NCBI RefSeq assembly: GCF_036850765.1
Contig: NC_089492.1
Span: forward strand, 100,149,022 to 100,213,021
Source of the DNA: Saccopteryx bilineata
Taxonomy: Eukaryota > Chordata > Mammalia > Chiroptera > Emballonuridae
DNA length: 64,000 nt
Direction: 5' to 3'
Both the position numbers and the translations under genes were made by a program. Below are positions 33,843-46,076 of the stretch, one piece after another. Position 1 is the first letter of the stretch; every line of letters starts with the position of its first letter. The notes below the pieces were generated by a model. That model saw nothing but the letters and a program-made list of their open reading frames with translations. It did no database searches and was not told where the DNA came from.

Positions 33843-33875
33843 CCCTCTAATAGTCTTTTTTAAAAAGGCTATTCA

Positions 33876-34232
33876 GCCCTGGCCTATTTGCTCAGCAGTA
33901 GAGCATCGGCCTGGCATGTAGAAGTCCCAGGTTTGATTCCTGGCCAGGGCACACAGGAGAAGAACCCATCTGCTTCTCCACCCTTCCCCCTCTTCTTCCT
34001 CTCTCTATCTCTCTTCCCCTCCTGCAGCCAAGGCTCCATTGGAGCAAAATTGGCTCAGGCGCTGAGAATGGCTCCATGGCCTCCCCCTCAGGTGCTAGAA
34101 TGGCTCTGGCCACAACGGAGCAATGGCTGGTCAGAGTAACATCGCCTAGTGGGCATGCCAGGTGGATCCTGGTCGGAAACATGCAGGACTTTGTCTCTCT
34201 GCCTCCCTGCTTCTCACTTCAGAAAAATACTG
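33876..34232 (+). repeat. VES SINE, plus
   Basis: Head 'gccctggcctatttgctcag', B-box-like ggtttgattcc, full body and an A-rich end. It starts 33 bp after the oppositely oriented copy. Confidence 0.9.
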
Positions 34233-34261
34233 AAAAAACAAAATCTTTGTCAAAAATCAAA

Positions 34262-35010
34262 TGAATGTAAATGTTTAGGTTTTATTTCTGTACTCTGAAT
34301 TTTATTCCATTGATCTCTATGCCAGTACCACATAGTCTTGATTACTGTAGATTTATAGTAATTTTTGAAATTGGAATGTATGAGTCTCACAGATTTTCAA
34401 GATTGTCTTGGCTTTCTAGGTCTCCTGAATTTCCACATGAATTTTAGGATCAGCATGTTAATTTCTGCAAAAAATACAGTTGGAATGTTGATAAAAATCG
34501 CATTGAATGTGTATATTTATTTTTAAGTATTGCTGTCTTCACAAAATTAAGTCTTCTAATCTATAAATATAGGCTGTCTTCCATTTTTTAGGTTTTTAAA
34601 ATTTCTTTCAATGATGTTTGGCAGTTTTCAAAGTATATCTAAACTTTACATGTCTATTGTTAAATTTATTCTTAAATATTTAATTCTTTGTGATGCTCTT
34701 ATAAATATATTCTTGATTTCATGTTTGGATTTATCCTGGCTAAGTATATAGAAAAATATTGAGAGTTGATTTTTGTGTATTGATCTGGTATCCTGAAACT
34801 TTGCTAAATGAAATAGTTCTAATAGTTTTCTTTGTGGATTCCTTTAGAATTTTCTGTATATAAGATCATGACATCTGAAAACATAGTTAGTTTTAGTTCT
34901 TTCTTTCCAATCTGGATGCTTTCTATTTCATTTTATTGCCCTAGCTAAAACCTCCAGTATGATGTTGACTAAAAATGCTGAGAACAGACATCCTTGTCTT
35001 ATTTCTCTTT
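34262..35010 (-). repeat. L1 ORF2 segment, antisense
   Basis: Resembles the antisense of the L1 reverse-transcriptase/ORF2 middle ('cattgatctctatgccagta', 'ggtatcctgaaactttgc', 'gagaacagacatccttgtct'). The same block of L1 appears, better preserved, at 62500-63530. Confidence 0.8.
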
Positions 35011-35019
35011 TAAATTATT

Positions 35020-35213
35020 TGACTGATTAATTGAATGATTTTAGAAAGACAGAGGGAGGGAAAGAGGGCAGGAGAGAGAGAGAGGCATTCATTTGTTGTT
35101 TCATTTAGTTGTGCATTCATTGGCCACTTCCCGTATGTGCCCTGACTGGGGATCAAACTCACAACTTGGAGTTCTGTGACAATGCTGTAACCAGGTGCTA
35201 ACCAGCCACGGCC
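35020..35213 (-). repeat. Old tRNA-SINE, minus
   Basis: A purine-rich left end and a decayed head 'gctaaccagccacggcc'. Confidence 0.65.
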
Positions 35214-35290
35214 TGATTTTTTATTGAGTTTATTATGGTGACATTGGTTCACAAAATCATAATGTACAACTCAATAAAACATCATGTGCA
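35214..35290 (-). repeat. L1 3' end fragment, antisense
   Basis: The 'ttattgagtttattatggtg' phrase matches the fragment at 20823-20935. Confidence 0.55.
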
Positions 35291-36069
35291 GCAGAACTAA
35301 GAACAAGTTTGTTACTGACAAACTGCATTTTTTACTTTTGCGTCATTGGTAGTAAATGTTGATGTGGGTAATGAAAAAGGTCATTAAAAAGGCTAATATC
35401 TTTAGAAAAAACTCAGAGAACAATGGGTAAGACTTTTATAAAAACAAAAGAAATCAAAAGAGAATGATTTTCAGCTCAACAATGATCAGTTTCCCTTAAA
35501 TTATGGCTATAATTGAGGAGCATCTGGAGGCTTTGATGTGGTTGTGGTGCCTTTGATAAAGTTGTAGCTTTTGTAGGACAACTTTGCTTATATGTATTTC
35601 TAAATTATTGAGTGATATAAGTATTAATGTGAAACTGATTTAAGCATAATACAATATTTATACCAGGAAAATATTCTTTTGTGGGTTTAGAAACTGCTAT
35701 AAGGTAGGAGTTATATTACACTGAATGTTGTAAAAATAAATTTCATTAATATGTGGAGACATGTTTTTTTAAAACAAAAGAGCAGAATAGTTCATTTTCA
35801 GCTGCAGTTCTATCCTTGGGTTCTAGGAGTTTTGCTGTCACATATATTTCATGACGGGCTTGGCTTCCTCAGAAGAGCCATTTCTAATGCAAAGTCTATC
35901 AGTTCATAGAAAGATCAATATAGAACTACATTATTATCAAGCCATTTATTAAATGGCCTGATAAAACATTAACAAACATTTAAGACTACTTTTATGAATT
36001 TCACAGCCAGTAACAATCATGATTTTAAAATCAAATAATAGTTTTTTGCACTTTAGAATTTCAAAATCT

Positions 36070-36394
36070 GTCTGACCAGACAGTGGCGCAGTGGATAGAG
36101 TGTCGGACTGGGATGCAGAAGACCCAGGTTCGAGACCCCAAGGTCGCCAGCTTGAGCGTGGGCTCATCTATCTGGTTTGAGCAAAGCTCACCAGCTTGGA
36201 CCCAAGGTCTCTGGCTTGAGCAAGGGGTTACTCGGTCTGCTGAAGGCCCGTGGTCAGGGCACATATGAGAAAGCAATCAATGAACAACTAAAAGTGTCGC
36301 AATGAAAAACTGATGATTGATGTTTCTCATCTCTCTCCATTCCGGTCTGTCTGTCCCTATCTATCCCTCTCTCTGACTCTCTCTCTGCCTCTGA
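36070..36394 (+). repeat. tRNA-SINE (long-head subtype), plus
   Basis: Head 'ctgaccagacagtggcgcag', B-box-like ggttcgagacc, body as at 20374-20660. The TSD aatttcaaaatct lies at 36057-36069 and 36395-36407. Confidence 0.9.
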
Positions 36395-37184
36395 AATTTC
36401 AAAATCTTTGCACTTTAGAATTTTCCTGCCTCTGGCTTTCCCCTTCCAGTGCTTCTCTTGGGGATTAATCTCCTCCAAAAGGAAAGTTAATGTGGAAAGC
36501 ACTAATTCTAGATTTATTACTTAATGTAGGTGATTCCAAATTTTACATTCATTTGTTTACATTTATGCAAACTTGTCAACAGTTGTAATACTTTGCCCAG
36601 TTAAATACACCAAAGGATTTTTGGCATGAAAAAAACCTGGACCTGGACAAATTTAGGGTAATGATAAGTAATAATTATAATATAAATTTAAGTCTTAATT
36701 ATAGCACTGGTATAAAGTTTCTTTAGGGTATTCTATCATGTTCCAATTGAATCAAACTATAATTCTATAAATTTAAGAGTTCAATAAGATTATAAGCTGA
36801 TAGGTTTTTAAAATCTTATCTGTTGAGCAGAGCTGAAATAATAATAGTACTCCATGTTTGTGGTGCTGTTATACTACCCACTAAAAACAGCAACATTTTA
36901 TTTGTTTCTCCTAACATATCCATGAAGAAGAATGGTTTGTTACTATCAAATCCCCCTTTTTCTAGATTGGATGATCTGAGACATAGAAAGGTTAGATTAC
37001 ATAGAAAGTTTAATTAACACAGTTGGGCCTTGAACCCTGGCTTACCATCTCCCACTTAGTCCTTTCCATGAGATATCACTGGTTCTGGAATTTATCTTAG
37101 AATTCAAAACGTGTGTCTGAATATCATTAGATGGTTACTAGAAGGTGTGCATTGGATGATTTAATGAATTCTCCCGAATTCTAA

Positions 37185-37364
<180 letters not shown>

Positions 37365-37929
37365 TAACCTTTGTTATTAAGCATCAGCCATTTAGGGCCT
37401 GTTTCATTTATTTTAAATAATCTCAGTATTTTGGGGAGTAAACATTTAAAACATAATGGATATAATTTAACTTTTTGTCTGGGCTTTGAAAGCTATATTT
37501 GGCATAGTCTTTTGCCATTTTGAGAGTAAATTGCATAATTTAAGACAAAAAACATTTCTTTGCAAATACTAGTGGAATATGTAAGAACTGTGTGCATTTT
37601 TGGTGAATGTGGAGTGCATTCATTCCAGAGAGAAAAGCTGTAATTTATTTGTTTTTACTGGAGAAGTGTGACAGCATTCTGATTTGCTTAAATATTTAGG
37701 AAAATCATGTATAAAGTGATTAAAGGAGAACATTTTCTATTGATAGTAAAATGTATTTATACTATATTTAAAAGTATGCCACTATTTAAGAATTTATATT
37801 TACTAACTATATATCACTAAACTATCATCTCAGCTAGAATTTAATTTAATTATATGCTTTTAATAGTTCTAATCGTGTAATTAAAATTTTATTTATTTCG
37901 CAGAAATTTTGTGTATAAAATCAATAGAT

Positions 37930-38046
37930 AAATTCATTCATTCAACAAATATTTGAGGGCTGATTATGTGACAGACACATTTAGTGGTACAGTTACAATT
38001 GTGAAGAAGACAACCATGTTTCTATTTCCCAGGAACTTGGATTCTA
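37930..38046. repeat. Ancient mammalian interspersed repeat
   Basis: Starts 'attcattcattcaacaaata'. Same family as 17145-17330. Confidence 0.5.
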
Positions 38047-38360
38047 GATCTGCAGTGTCCACTGTAGCAGCCACTAACCACAAGTGGCTGCTGAGCATTT
38101 GAAATAAGGCTAGGCAAAATTGAGATGTATTGCAAATGTAAAATACACACCAGATTTCAAAGATTTATCATGAAAACAAGAATGTAAAATACCTCAGCAA
38201 TAATTTTCATATTTGTTACATGTTGAAATGATAATTTTTGGATATTGGGTTAAAATAAAAATACTCAATTTTACTGATTCTTTTTATTTTTTAATGTATT
38301 AGAAAATTTTAAATTATGCATGTGACTCACATTATATATTTCTATTGGACACTACTGTGT
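38047..38360. mobile_element. Ancient nonautonomous DNA transposon
   Basis: Text of the 'gcagtgtccactgtagcagc' to 'ctattggacactactg' family, with weak inverted ends and an A+T-rich core. It is an old MITE shared among mammals. A second copy in opposite orientation is at 48505-48730. Confidence 0.6.
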
Positions 38361-38548
38361 CCAATAATGGTCATTCAAAACTGATCAGAAGAACTTACTG
38401 GTGGTTTCTTAAACTCTAGTCTGCATAATCCTTTTGAGATAGAGAATGGGTACAAGTACCACATCTCTGAAAAAGATCATCTTTAGTCTTCCTTTCATTG
38501 CTGGCTAAGAATATTTCAGCACAAAGGAATTCTAATGATATAACTATA

Positions 38549-39141
38549 CAATCATAAAATCATGGTGCACTTATGACCGGTCACAGGAAAGCAACAAAAG
38601 ACGATAGAAGTGTGAAATCTGCACCTAATAAAAGGACAACTCTCCCAGTTTCATACCTATTCAGTGCAGTTCGATGTGGGCTCATACACAGATTTTTTAG
38701 GGCTCCTTAGGTAGCTATCCCGTATAGCCTCTACAGACTCGTCACTGACTGATGGCCTACCAGAACGGGGTTTCTCCACCAAATTGCTGGTTTCCTTCAA
38801 CTGCTTATCCCACCGAGTAATATTATTCCTATGTGGTGGCGCTTCATTATAAACGCGCCGATATTCACGTTGCACTTTGGTCACAGATTCAAATTTAGCG
38901 AGCCACAGAACACACTGAACTTTTCTCTGTACCATCCACATCTCGACTGGCATGGCCGTGGGCTGCTCAGCTGTACACACGGTGTTACATCATCATCTGC
39001 ACATGCGCACATTGCTGCCACATCATCCTACAGAAACTGGGAGGGTTTTCCTTTTATTTGGTGCAGATTTCACATTTCTATCGTCTTTTGCTGCTTTCCT
39101 CTGACCTGTCAAAAGTGCACCATGACTTTATGGACACACTG
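38549..39141 (-). mobile_element. Mariner derivative with helix-turn-helix ORF, copy 1
   Basis: 593-bp element. The right TIR is intact ('gtgcaccatgactttatgga', 'cacactg') and followed by TA. The left TIR is eroded but keeps 'catggtgcac'. It is colinear with 49313-49903, including the junction where the catalytic half of the transposase has been lost. Confidence 0.85.
38657..38980 (-). pseudogene. Mariner transposase N-terminal part (DNA-binding domain)
   Basis: 107-codon open frame. It contains a mariner-type helix-turn-helix (QRKVQCVLWLAKFESVTKVQ, then PPHRNNITRWDKQL), the GRPSVSDESVEAIR linker and SPKKS, all in the family's usual order. The D,D34D catalytic domain that should follow is absent, so this could at most bind ends. 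Copy 1 is unbroken over its length, while the copy at 49 kb has a frameshift. Whether it is expressed is unknown. It is most likely simply a fossil. Confidence 0.85.
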
Positions 39142-40239
39142 TATATCACTAAAATCCAGTAAAACATCAGTTTAAACTTTCATTATATCATCTTAAATTT
39201 TTGTGTTTTAACGTCTTTTAGGTGGAAAGATTAAAATTATCCCCTTCACTTTGAGTCAGACAGGAACTCAGTAATAGTCTTTGTGAAATAAATCCCTTAT
39301 ATCAATGTGCTTTATTTGTTGCTATTAGAATTAAAATTATAGCTTGAAAAGAATACCAGTTTGAATATCTCCAAGTTGGGGAAGTGTATCCTAACTCACA
39401 ATTGATGAAGCATGCTTTCTCTTTTGCTCTTCTTTCTCTAAAAATTATTTCTCAGGTTGTGCTGTTATTTATCTGATATCTTCATAATCCTAACCACCTC
39501 ATACAATGATTTTCTTAAGATTACCAATTATATCCATGTTGCTAAACCTCATGAATAATTTTCCAGGTATTGCCTTATCCTAGCAAGCAGTTAGCACACT
39601 GTTGACCACAGTCTTCTCAAAATTTCCTTTCAATTGACTTCTATAGTTTCCTGGTTTCTTTTTGGCTAACTAGTAGCTATGCTTATTTGGTTTTCAATTA
39701 ATTGACCTTTAAATTCTGAATTTGATGGCAACATTCATTTTGTTCTTTGGAAGACTCATTGCAACAAATATTTTTGAGTGCCCATTGTTTAAACATTAAG
39801 TGTCGTTCTCTACACAAGTAAAATTGTACTTTTTGATTATTATATCAAATGATAGTTTATGTTATTAGATTTTCCTTTTTCTTGGCAGTGAGTGAATTTT
39901 AAGAGGAATACAATTTAAAAATTGCTGTTTTAGTTGTGGTTTCTTTTTCTTCCTTTTTTCATTGGTATTTTGTATTTTGTATCTGTGACTTAAATCCTCT
40001 GCCAGATCTAAGAGGTGAAATTACTAAGATGTGTTTCATACAGTGGAAAGTGGGTAGGTATGCCAAGTTACTCATGGTTTCCCAGTAAATAGATTCAACA
40101 CTAAAGTGGGAATAATGTTTTTCACAATATTATCTGTTATATTCCATTATGAAATAATTTTCTTGGGACTGAAAATTATTTCTGGTACCCACCCATGTTT
40201 TAATAAAAATATCAAGTATTTATTGATTTATGATGTGCT

Positions 40240-40570
40240 AAGCACTTTATAGATATGGTTTTTTAAAATTATTCTAACAACCTATGAAGTAATAAAATTT
40301 ATTGTTCCCATTTTACAGATTATGAAACTGAAGTTTTCTATGTGGCAGGCAATCTTCTAAGTGCTTAATATTAATGAACTTTTCAATCCTTACACCAGCC
40401 CTATGAGTTAGCTACTAATATTATCTATATTTACATAGGAAGAAACTTAGGTGCATAGCAGTTATTTAGCTTGCCTGAGTTTGTGCCAAAAAGTAAGGGA
40501 TGGAGCCAAGATTTGAAACCAGGCATTCTGCTTTTAGAGCCTGAATGCTTAGCCATCACCCTATATGGCC
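40240..40570. repeat. MIR/L2-like remnant
   Basis: Phrases 'attgttcccattttacagat', 'cctatgagttagctactaat' and 'gatttgaaaccaggcattct' are typical of old mammalian SINE/LINE2 ends. A similar stretch lies at 41085-41300. Confidence 0.55.
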
Positions 40571-41453
40571 TCCCTCATCTAGTTTTATTACCACATTCCT
40601 TGCTTTCTCTGGTATACTTACCCACTCATCTATTTTCTCCTCTTCAGCTATGAAACATATATAAATCTACCTCTGCTTGGAGGCAGGTATCTGTGTGTTA
40701 AGATGTGTGTGTATTTACCTAACATTGCATATTTTTTCAAAGCAAACCCTATTGCATTGCTTCTGCGTGCCAACATGAGTCAAATACTGCATTCCAGAGG
40801 CCAGTCTGGTCCCATTCATAACCATCAGTTTTATGTTAGGACCAGTCTGCCCCATAGCTTTCCCCTAATAGTCCTCCAGACCTTCCCTCCAAATGGATGC
40901 TGGCTCAAGGCTGAAGATTCTTGAGAGAATATTAATTTGATTCTTTAGCTCTTTGCCAGGAATCCTAGCCAGCTTTTCTTTTCTGCAATAGTTTTGGTTC
41001 TTAGTTCTGTTTTATTGGCACTAGCTATAGGCAGCTAACAGTGGGTGCTATGGTTCCTAAGCCATTACGACCATTAGCTAGTTTAAACACCATATGAGGT
41101 TACTATTATTATTCCAAATCTAAATATGTCGACATTAAGACTAAGAGTACTTGAATAGTGTGCCCTGTATCATACAGCTATAAATTGCTGAGCTGGCATT
41201 AACCCTTAGCTCTCTCCACTTTTTTTGTGGTGCAGGTAATATATTACCTGAGTACCTGGCACATAGAAGTAACTCATTATTATTTTCCTCAGTCTTTCTG
41301 AATGAATACGCTAGTTAAGAGTGCAAAGAAGATGAGTTAAACAAATGTATTTACTGATTTATAGGAGACATCTTTCTGAATTTCTTTAGGAAAGATGTGT
41401 GAGAAGATCAGAGATACTTTTTTTTAATGAAAAGTGGATTTCAATTATATATA

Positions 41454-42013
41454 AGGTCTACCGGAAAGTTCTGTCCGTATCTATCACAACAAGTTTCAAC
41501 ACGTAAGCACATGTTTATTTGGCGCATGTGTGCCTCTCTATTTTTATCACTTAATGTATACATACTGATGTAGCAAATTAACTAAAACAAAGTTGATTCA
41601 CGTTAGTCTTATGTGTGAAGCGATAGTGTACCCATGGCTACTGATAAAGTTCATTTAAGCCACTGTAATTTTTATGAATTTCAACAAGGAAGAAATGCTA
41701 CAGAAGCATGTCTGTCACATCCACCAAATTCCCTGGACTTAACACCCTCTGACTATCACTTGTTTTTGTCCTTACAAAATTTTTTGAAGGGCAAACAATT
41801 CAAAAATGAAGAAGATATCAAACAAGCACTGGTTTAATTTTTTGCATCAAAAGATAAAACATTTTTCAAAAATGAGATATATAAATTGCCCACACGCTGG
41901 CAAGAAATCATTAATAATAATGGCAATTATATTATTTAATAAAGTTTATTGACGGTAAGAAAAATTTATATTTTGTTTTATTCCAAAAACGGACAGAACT
42001 TTCCGGTAGACCT
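41454..42013 (+). mobile_element. Mariner derivative with perfect 25-bp inverted ends
   Basis: 560-bp element. The first 25 bases (41454-41478, starting aggtctaccggaaagttc) and the last 25 (41989-42013) are exact inverted copies. TA dinucleotides flank both ends (41452-41453, 42014-42015). It keeps only the C-terminal part of a mariner transposase. Perfect ends suggest it is the youngest mariner here. Confidence 0.92.
41634..41941 (+). pseudogene. Mariner transposase C-terminal part
   Basis: The motif HPPNSLDLTPSDYHLFLSLQ holds the third catalytic Asp of the D,D34D family. KGKQFKNEEDIKQAL follows, and after one in-frame TAA (where Gln is expected, about 41835-41837) the frame continues to the usual end ...LPTRWQEIINNNGNYII and a stop. 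The first two catalytic Asp residues and the DNA-binding half are missing, so it cannot transpose on its own. Confidence 0.85.
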
Positions 42014-42390
42014 TATATATCTTATGGTTTTTGGAGATGGGTGGGATTCTTTTTTAAAAGAACTATTCTGCATTTTTTTCATCATAATTTCCAAGTAACT
42101 TAGAATATTGAAGTTTGTGAAGAAAAAGGCCTTATTGAAGTCTTGGGCAAATACTGCTGTAAGTGGGAGAGGTCTTTAGAGGAATTTTAGGAATGGTGTT
42201 GGAAATATCTCTAGTATGCCAAATATAAACTCTTCAGGGAAGCTGAGATTTAAGTAGTTTTCCTACTTTACAGTATTACTAGTTTTTTATTCAGGGAGGG
42301 AAATAGGAGAGTTTCATCTTAAGGTGAAGAGAATATTAGTTCCTATGGGTTAGATTTTCAGTGAAAGAGAAGGAGTAAAAAATATGAAGA

Positions 42391-42747
42391 TTTTATTATT
42401 TATTTATTTAATTTTAGGGAGAGAAAGAAAGAGAGAGAGAGTGAGAGAGACAGGAAGAAGGGAGAGAAATGAGAAGGATCACATTAGTTGTTCTTGATTG
42501 CTTCTCATATGTGCTTTGACCTGGGGGCTCCAGCCGAGTCAGTGACCCCTTGCTCAAGGCAGCGACCTTGGGCTTCACACCAGCAACCTTTGGTATCAAG
42601 CCAGCGACCATGAGATCATATCAGTGATTCCATGCTCACACCAGCAAACCTGTGCTCAAGCTGGTAAGCCATCTCTTAAGCCAGTGACCTTAGAGTTTCA
42701 AAGCTGGGGCCTCACTCTATCTAATGTGCCACCATCAATCGGCTGAA
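42391..42747 (-). repeat. Old tRNA-SINE (long subtype), minus
   Basis: 'tttatttatttaattttagg' plus a GA tract, then repeated 'ccagcgacc'-like units and a decayed head near 42720-42745. Same subtype as 50325-50617. Confidence 0.7.
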
Positions 42748-44224
42748 GAATTTTTTCTTTAGGTATCAGCATAGCCCAAATCACCTAAGGCTGCCTTTAC
42801 CTGATACAGCATTACTGTCTGGGGTTTCTGGCCACTTGACCTTTCTTTTGTGACTCTGAGTCCCCAGAGGTGGTCTAGAATTCTCTCATAGGAATAAGGA
42901 GTCCTTGGAGAGCACACTATTTGTTTTCACATATAGTTCATATAACCACAATTACCCTACTTAAATTCCGCATCCCCTCAGTCTCTCTATTGCCTCACCT
43001 GATATTTCACAGTGCCTGATGGAAATTATACATATACTAACAATAAGTCTTGCAGGTTAATTTACATGTCATTTTTGGGCTACCAACTAAAGATATTATT
43101 TATTACAACAAAACAGTGCTAAAGTCTTTCATGGATTCTATTGGAAGAAATCAGGAAGAGAGATACTTGAGAAATTGCTGTCTATAGCAATAAGTATAAA
43201 GGTCCTAAATTATTCCATCTCAAGTAGCCAGCCTCCAATATGTACTTGGAACACTCTGAATTAAGCATGGTGGTGTTGTGATCTAAGGTCAGTGGCACAT
43301 TTTCTTCTGCTACTTGCTGCTGTGCCCCGTCTGGCTACAGAGGGCACTCCTGTAGTCATCAAAACAGTAGGTTTTGCTACTTCATTTTGTTACGGTATTA
43401 AGTGGCTTGTTCATAAAATACTTATTTTTGTCCAGTGGCTGATACAGCAAGCAGATCATTCAAGTTATTGTTTGTTTGTTTTTTTAGTGACTTAGTATGG
43501 ATTAGTTGTGGAATAGGCCCAAGCTTTACGTGATGGTTTACATTGTGAAAGTTAAAACTTATATGAATATTTCCTGCATTGCTTTAAGTTTCTGCACTTA
43601 TTTTCCAGCTTGAATGATCAGAAAACAATCATCTGAAACTTAGAGTATTGCCTTTCATACTGTATTTGTTGTTGTTGTTGTTTAAACTGATTTTAAAGTG
43701 TTCTAAACTTTATTGGAGACACTTTAATGTGTATTTACATTTATGTAATATGATGCATTCAGTATTTATGATCTGTAATATCAATTGTGAAAAGATAGTG
43801 ATTTTCTTTTAACAATGTTTATATTATATGTATTGATTTTTTGTTATGTCATATTCATTATTCCTGCTTTAACCATTGTTCTGTAATAAAATACACTCAA
43901 AATCTGGGGGAAACTGCTTAGCTTATTTTCTATTCAGTGGTAGAATTCTGTTAGAATCTCAAATTCCAAATGTATCCTCTCTTGGTTATATCTCTATTCC
44001 TGTGTATTCTTCTGTAATAGGTTCCTTGAGACCATATAGCTCCTATTATGAATGTTAGCGTGATTTTAAATTACCAGTAAAAGTCCTAGGCTGAAAGAAT
44101 AGCATCCAAAAGACAGAAATAAAGACAAATGTTTTACATCTAAGAATTTTGTGGTTTCATGTATTGGAGCTGATTTTCATGTGGTTCTATGTAACTACAT
44201 TGTGTGTGGAGTTTATAAACACCA

Positions 44225-44381
44225 AAGCAGCTGTGGTTCAACTGAAAGAGCATTGTGGAATCAGAACATGATGACTCAAAATCCCAACCATGTCACTGGG
44301 TGGGAGCATAAGTTCTCTTCTATTTCCTGAGTTATCTTTCTTTTCTCAGCCTACTTTCATATATATATATATATATATAAT
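44225..44381 (+). repeat. MIR-like SINE followed by a TA microsatellite
   Basis: The MIR-like order 'gagcattgtggaatcagaac', 'tcactgggtgggagcataag' and 'tcctgagttatctttc' is followed by a (TA)n run at 44360-44381. Confidence 0.55.
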
Positions 44382-45639
44382 TATTTCAAGGTGTAAGCGC
44401 TTCTAAAATGTTTGATGATCTTTGGTGGCCCATTTATATTTAAGTATGGAACATCTGAAAAGTTGACTGGTAATTGTATATAAATAGTCAGTGCTGGTCA
44501 ACTGCCAATCTCTGTTTTAAGGTGAGTTTGTGGGAGGCAGCCTATCACATTACGAGTCCATCAGTGCCACCATTGTTGAACTAGCCCTCCAAACAATTTA
44601 TTCAGTTTCATCAGAGAGAATGTTTCAGTCTTTTGACAGAAAATAAGTGCTTAACTGCTGGACATTTAGCACATGGGAGAAGTGAGAAGTTTTCAAGGAG
44701 TTAGTTGACTCATATTTTCCATTAATACCCATTGTCGTTGGGTCCACACCTCCCTTTCTCTCTAGGTCTTGACAGGGTTATGCAGGGTATTTAGTTCCCA
44801 AGAGAAGCTAGGGACCCTCCAATCTTTTTTCTAGGGTATGGTTTCTTTCACTCTGCTTCACAAGGAACAAGGGGATCAAGTGAATATATGCCTATTTAGT
44901 GGTGAGCACTCCCCCTTCACCCTGGCTCTTACCTTCTCCCATGTGGCTCCAAAAATGCTGGTAGACAAACATTTATCCTACAAGAGGAGGTTAAAAGTCT
45001 CTGGGGAATCTTATTAGCCCAAGAGGGAAGAGGTAATAATGTTCACATCTGTGGTGTTCTAACAGAAGCCTAGCCAGATTACCTAATGTTACATATAGTT
45101 CTTGGTCATCAAGCCTCATATTTATGCTAAAGCTGTTTAATCTCTTACTCTTAAACATAAGTAGGCATCTCATGAATGACCAAACATGTAAAGAAAGTCT
45201 CTAACATGAAAATAGAGAACAAACAATCAGGAAAAAAATTGCCTATACAGAGAAAAAGAAACAAAACAAGCAAATTCTTATCATTTAATATCCCCAGAGA
45301 GAAGAGATATTACATCCATGAAACAATATTCAGAGACTAAACAAAAACTCTTGAAGAATTAAAAAAGAAATATGGTAAAAGAAATAGCAAATTTAATAGA
45401 AAGTTTGGAATATAAACTTAAAGTAAGTTCCTGGAAGTAGAGAAAAAAGTTAAAGAAAAGAAGAGAAATTTAGAGAACTTGTCCAGTATGTTCAAGACAT
45501 GAATAATAGAAGGTCAGGAGCAGAGAAAATCAATGAAACAATACACAAAGATTCCAGATTGAAAGGGTCTACCAAGTACCTACCATAACATGAGAAATCT
45601 GCAGAAGGATGTGCTCCATTAAAAAACAGGGAAGTAGTA

Positions 45640-45775
45640 GACCTGGAAATGCTGAGGTCGCCGGTTCGAAACCCTGGGCTTGCCTGGTCAAGGCACATAT
45701 GGGAGTTGATGCTTCCAGCTCCTCCCCCCTGTCTCTCTCTCCTCTCTAAAATGAATTAAAAAAAAATAGTTAACA
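45640..45775 (+). repeat. VES-type SINE, plus, headless
   Basis: The B-box-like ggttcgaaacc, then 'catatgggagttgatgcttc' and an A-rich end. The A-box part is missing. Confidence 0.7.
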
Positions 45776-45790
45776 AAAAACAGGGAAGTA

Positions 45791-46076
45791 GACTGACCAG
45801 GCAGTGGTGCAGTGGATAGAGCGTCAGATAGGGATGCAGAGGACCCAGGTTCAAAACCCTGAGGTCACCAGCTTGAGCACAGGTCATCCGGCTTAAGCAT
45901 GGGCTCACCAGCTTGAGCAAGGGGTCACTCATTCTGCTGTAGCTCCCCCACCCCTACATCAAAGGCACATATGAAAAAGCAATCAATGAAGAATTGATGC
46001 TTCTCATCTCTCCCTCCCTGTCTGTCTGTCCCTATCTGTCCGTCTCTCTGTCCCTCTTCTCTCTCACAAAACAAAC
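45791..46076 (+). repeat. tRNA-SINE (long-head subtype), plus
   Basis: Head 'gactgaccaggcagtggtgc', TCTG-rich end. The TSD around aaaaaacagggaagta is repeated after it with one base lost. Confidence 0.9.
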
